Assembly: GCA_900544825.1 (NCBI GenBank)
Contig: UQWP01000015.1
Location: 1 to 52,997 of the forward strand
Reading direction: 5' to 3'
DNA: 52,997 nucleotides
Source: an uncultured Prevotella sp.
Lineage (GTDB): Bacteria; Bacteroidota; Bacteroidia; Bacteroidales; Bacteroidaceae
Shown here in pieces: positions 52,501-52,997 of this stretch. A program made the translations under genes and the position numbers. The notes under the pieces are model-generated. The model had not been told where the DNA came from. It was given only the letters and a program-made list of their open reading frames with translations, and ran no database searches. How positions within the stretch are numbered: the stretch's first letter is position 1; each line of letters opens with the position of its first letter.

Positions 52501-52873
52501 GGAACCAGCTGCTGCCATGTATTACAATGATGCCAAGCCTGATAAGATTTTCTATCAGGGATTGGCTCTGTTGAAACTCGGCAGAGTGGATGAGGCTCAT
52601 GGCAGATTCTACAAGCTCATCAATTATGGCAAGAATCATCTCTTCGAGGATGTGGTGATGGATTACTTTGCCGTATCATTGCCTGATTTACAGATTTGGG
52701 AGGGTGATTTGAATCTCTCTAATCAGATACATTGCAAGTACATGCTTGCCCTTGGTTTCTATGGCTTGGGCGATAAGAAGCATGCTGAGCGTTATCTGAA
52801 AGAGGCTTCCCGATTGGATAAGAATCATCTGGGTATCCTGTCATTCAAGAGTTTGATAGAATTAGGTTTGTAG
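49544..52873 (+). CDS. DUF5107 domain protein with TPR repeats
   Basis: The 1109-residue protein begins with a DUF5107 domain at about residues 30-330 (IWIENEYIKVMILPELGGRV, GPWISGGIEFNWPQHH), resembling the galactose-mutarotase beta-sandwich. A beta-rich linker follows to about 450. The rest is a series of tetratricopeptide repeats (YEEALRRDPMDYRCNNALGL, YNLGLVLKYQGNFWEAYDMF and others). No signal peptide is visible. In Bacteroidetes such proteins are found near sugar transporters and glycosidases; the role, perhaps sugar recognition or epimerisation, is not known. It is coupled to the sugar porter. Confidence 0.88.
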   Translation: MVKAWRETVVIPTYEVGTPEKNPIFLEKRVYQGSSGVVYPYPVIESISDEKVDKEWHAIWIENEYIKVMILPELGGRVQMAYDKIKKRHFVYYNHVIKPALVGLTGPWISGGIEFNWPQHHRPSTYLPVDSTIEENEDGSVTVWVSETEKMFHQKGMAGFTLRPGKAYLEIKGQLYNCTNVPQTFLWWANPAVAVNDYYQSVFPPDINAVFDHGKRAVSSFPIATGTYYKMDYSAGVDISNYKNIKVPTSYMGVNSMYDFEGGYENDTQAGMLHVANHHVSPGKKQWTWGNGDFGQAWDRNLTDEDGPYIELMAGVFTENQPDFTWLMPYEEKRFTQYFMPYRELGVVKDATKDLIMNIDFVDDQGNVTQENTSGKVNFKVFATSKQEVRVCLDNNDGECYNKVVTLSPENVLDETVEVGDCAWYDLAFTIKSLDGKNLMIWTHEDDEIRPIPDPAEAALLPEQIKTNDQLYLTGLHLEQYRHATYNPVDYYEEALRRDPMDYRCNNALGLWYIRKCRFDKAEKYLRRAVKVLMKRNPNPYDGEPIYNLGLVLKYQGNFWEAYDMFYKSTWNGAWQDAGFFECAQISVMLHRMDDAREEIENCLIRNTHNHKARALKAAILRLTDKKDEAIAWCEESLKIDQFNYGCLFELFLSTDNKKYLDKMVEMMHGMPNNYDELALDYAGAGLFGEALKVLQAAIDNKAITPMTYYYLGWVLRKKDTDDWEIAKSAYEQASKYPSDYCFPNRPEAVLALKDAINVNDKDAKAPYYLGCLYYDKRQYDVAMEVWRESAEIDPKFPTVWRNLALGLFNKEQKGEEAVKYMEKAFQLDTADARILMELDQLYKRLGYEHAMRLKHLQQYPELIAKRDDLLLEEITLLNQMGNYAEAMKKLDAHQFHPWEGGEGKVSGQYQLSRLELAKKALAAKDYDKAIQLLEACLVYPHHLGEGKLYGAQENDFYYFLGCAYAAKGMADKANECWEEATKGPQEPAAAMYYNDAKPDKIFYQGLALLKLGRVDEAHGRFYKLINYGKNHLFEDVVMDYFAVSLPDLQIWEGDLNLSNQIHCKYMLALGFYGLGDKKHAERYLKEASRLDKNHLGILSFKSLIELGL

Positions 52874-52910
52874 TGAAAGCTGTCTGCTTTCTCATAGGTT
52901 TGTATGTTGA

Positions 52911-52955
52911 GTCCCTACGTCTATTGTGAAAATAATAGATGTAGGGACCTTTTGT
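52911..52955 (+). terminator. Terminator after the DUF5107 gene
   Basis: GTCCCTACGTCTATT (52911-52925) pairs with AATAGATGTAGGGAC (52934-52948), 15 pairs with one G-U, followed by a T-rich tail. Confidence 0.88.
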
Positions 52956-52966
52956 TTGACTAGCAT

Positions 52967-52997
52967 GTGTGTTGTCTAATGGGTGCAAGTCCCTAAC
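52967..52997 (+). mobile_element. Possible 5' end of a group II intron (truncated)
   Basis: GTGTG at 52967-52971 is followed by GGGTGCAAGTCCC at the window end. A GUGYG start and a G-rich TGCAAGTCC hairpin are features of the start of domain I of bacterial group II introns. Only about 30 nt are visible, so this is tentative. The site lies just after a terminator, a favoured target of some group II introns. Confidence 0.35.

Overview
The window looks like a chromosomal segment of a gut or oral Prevotella/Segatella-type bacterium (Bacteroidales). The evidence is promoters of the Bacteroidetes type (TAnnTTTG at -7, sometimes TTTG about 20 nt upstream), few Shine-Dalgarno sites, moderate GC, and families typical of the phylum (DUF4837, DUF4922, DUF4924, DUF5107, LptE-type lipoprotein, SPFH plus ribbon-helix-helix pair). 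The species is inferred from gene content only.

1-12.4 kb: the 5' part of a secreted GH28 pectinase, an ECF sigma factor, rpe, a 44-residue small ORF, and a complete tryptophan operon in the order trpD-C-F-A-B-E-G. A classical attenuator precedes it: a 20-residue leader peptide with three consecutive Trp codons, a terminator hairpin, and an antiterminator pairing that overlaps the leader stop codon. A palindromic repeat lies between trpB and trpE and a hairpin between trpE and trpG. A ROK glucokinase, a LysE-type exporter and a DUF4924 protein follow.

12.4-24.6 kb: core genes. prfC, a ClC channel with CBS domains, fmt and a Sua5/YrdC protein run rightwards. tRNA-His, secG, a TPR-like protein, lptE and a sigma-54 activator run leftwards, as do pdxA (with an unusual repetitive tail), a DUF4837 lipoprotein and rlmN.

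24.6-32.7 kb: a 1313-residue fusion of a family 2 glycosyltransferase, a DUF4922 (GalT/HIT-like) domain and a SpoIID-like peptidoglycan domain, followed by an AmpG-like permease. Then comes an operon of SPFH protein, ribbon-helix-helix-like protein and membrane protein, whose promoter sits inside a 44-bp near-perfect palindrome. A YjbQ protein follows.

32.7-45.8 kb: an accessory, defence-like island. It holds an AAA ATPase, a small protein with a structured leader, a bacterial PARG-like protein, a DUF2442 remnant, and a three-gene cassette (SNF2-type helicase, type III-like Mod methyltransferase, Res-like helicase-nuclease). A strongly structured RNA of about 240 nt lies between the cassette's promoter and its first gene, with two alternative folds. 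The catalytic and target-recognition part of the methyltransferase is much more AT-rich than its flanks. A seven-unit 22-bp tandem repeat ends the island. The RNA plus the three genes is my best candidate for an undescribed system.

45.8-53 kb: a secreted SGNH hydrolase, a frameshifted MFS transporter, a sugar-porter MFS, a large DUF5107-TPR protein, a strong terminator, and what may be the 5' edge of a group II intron cut by the window end.
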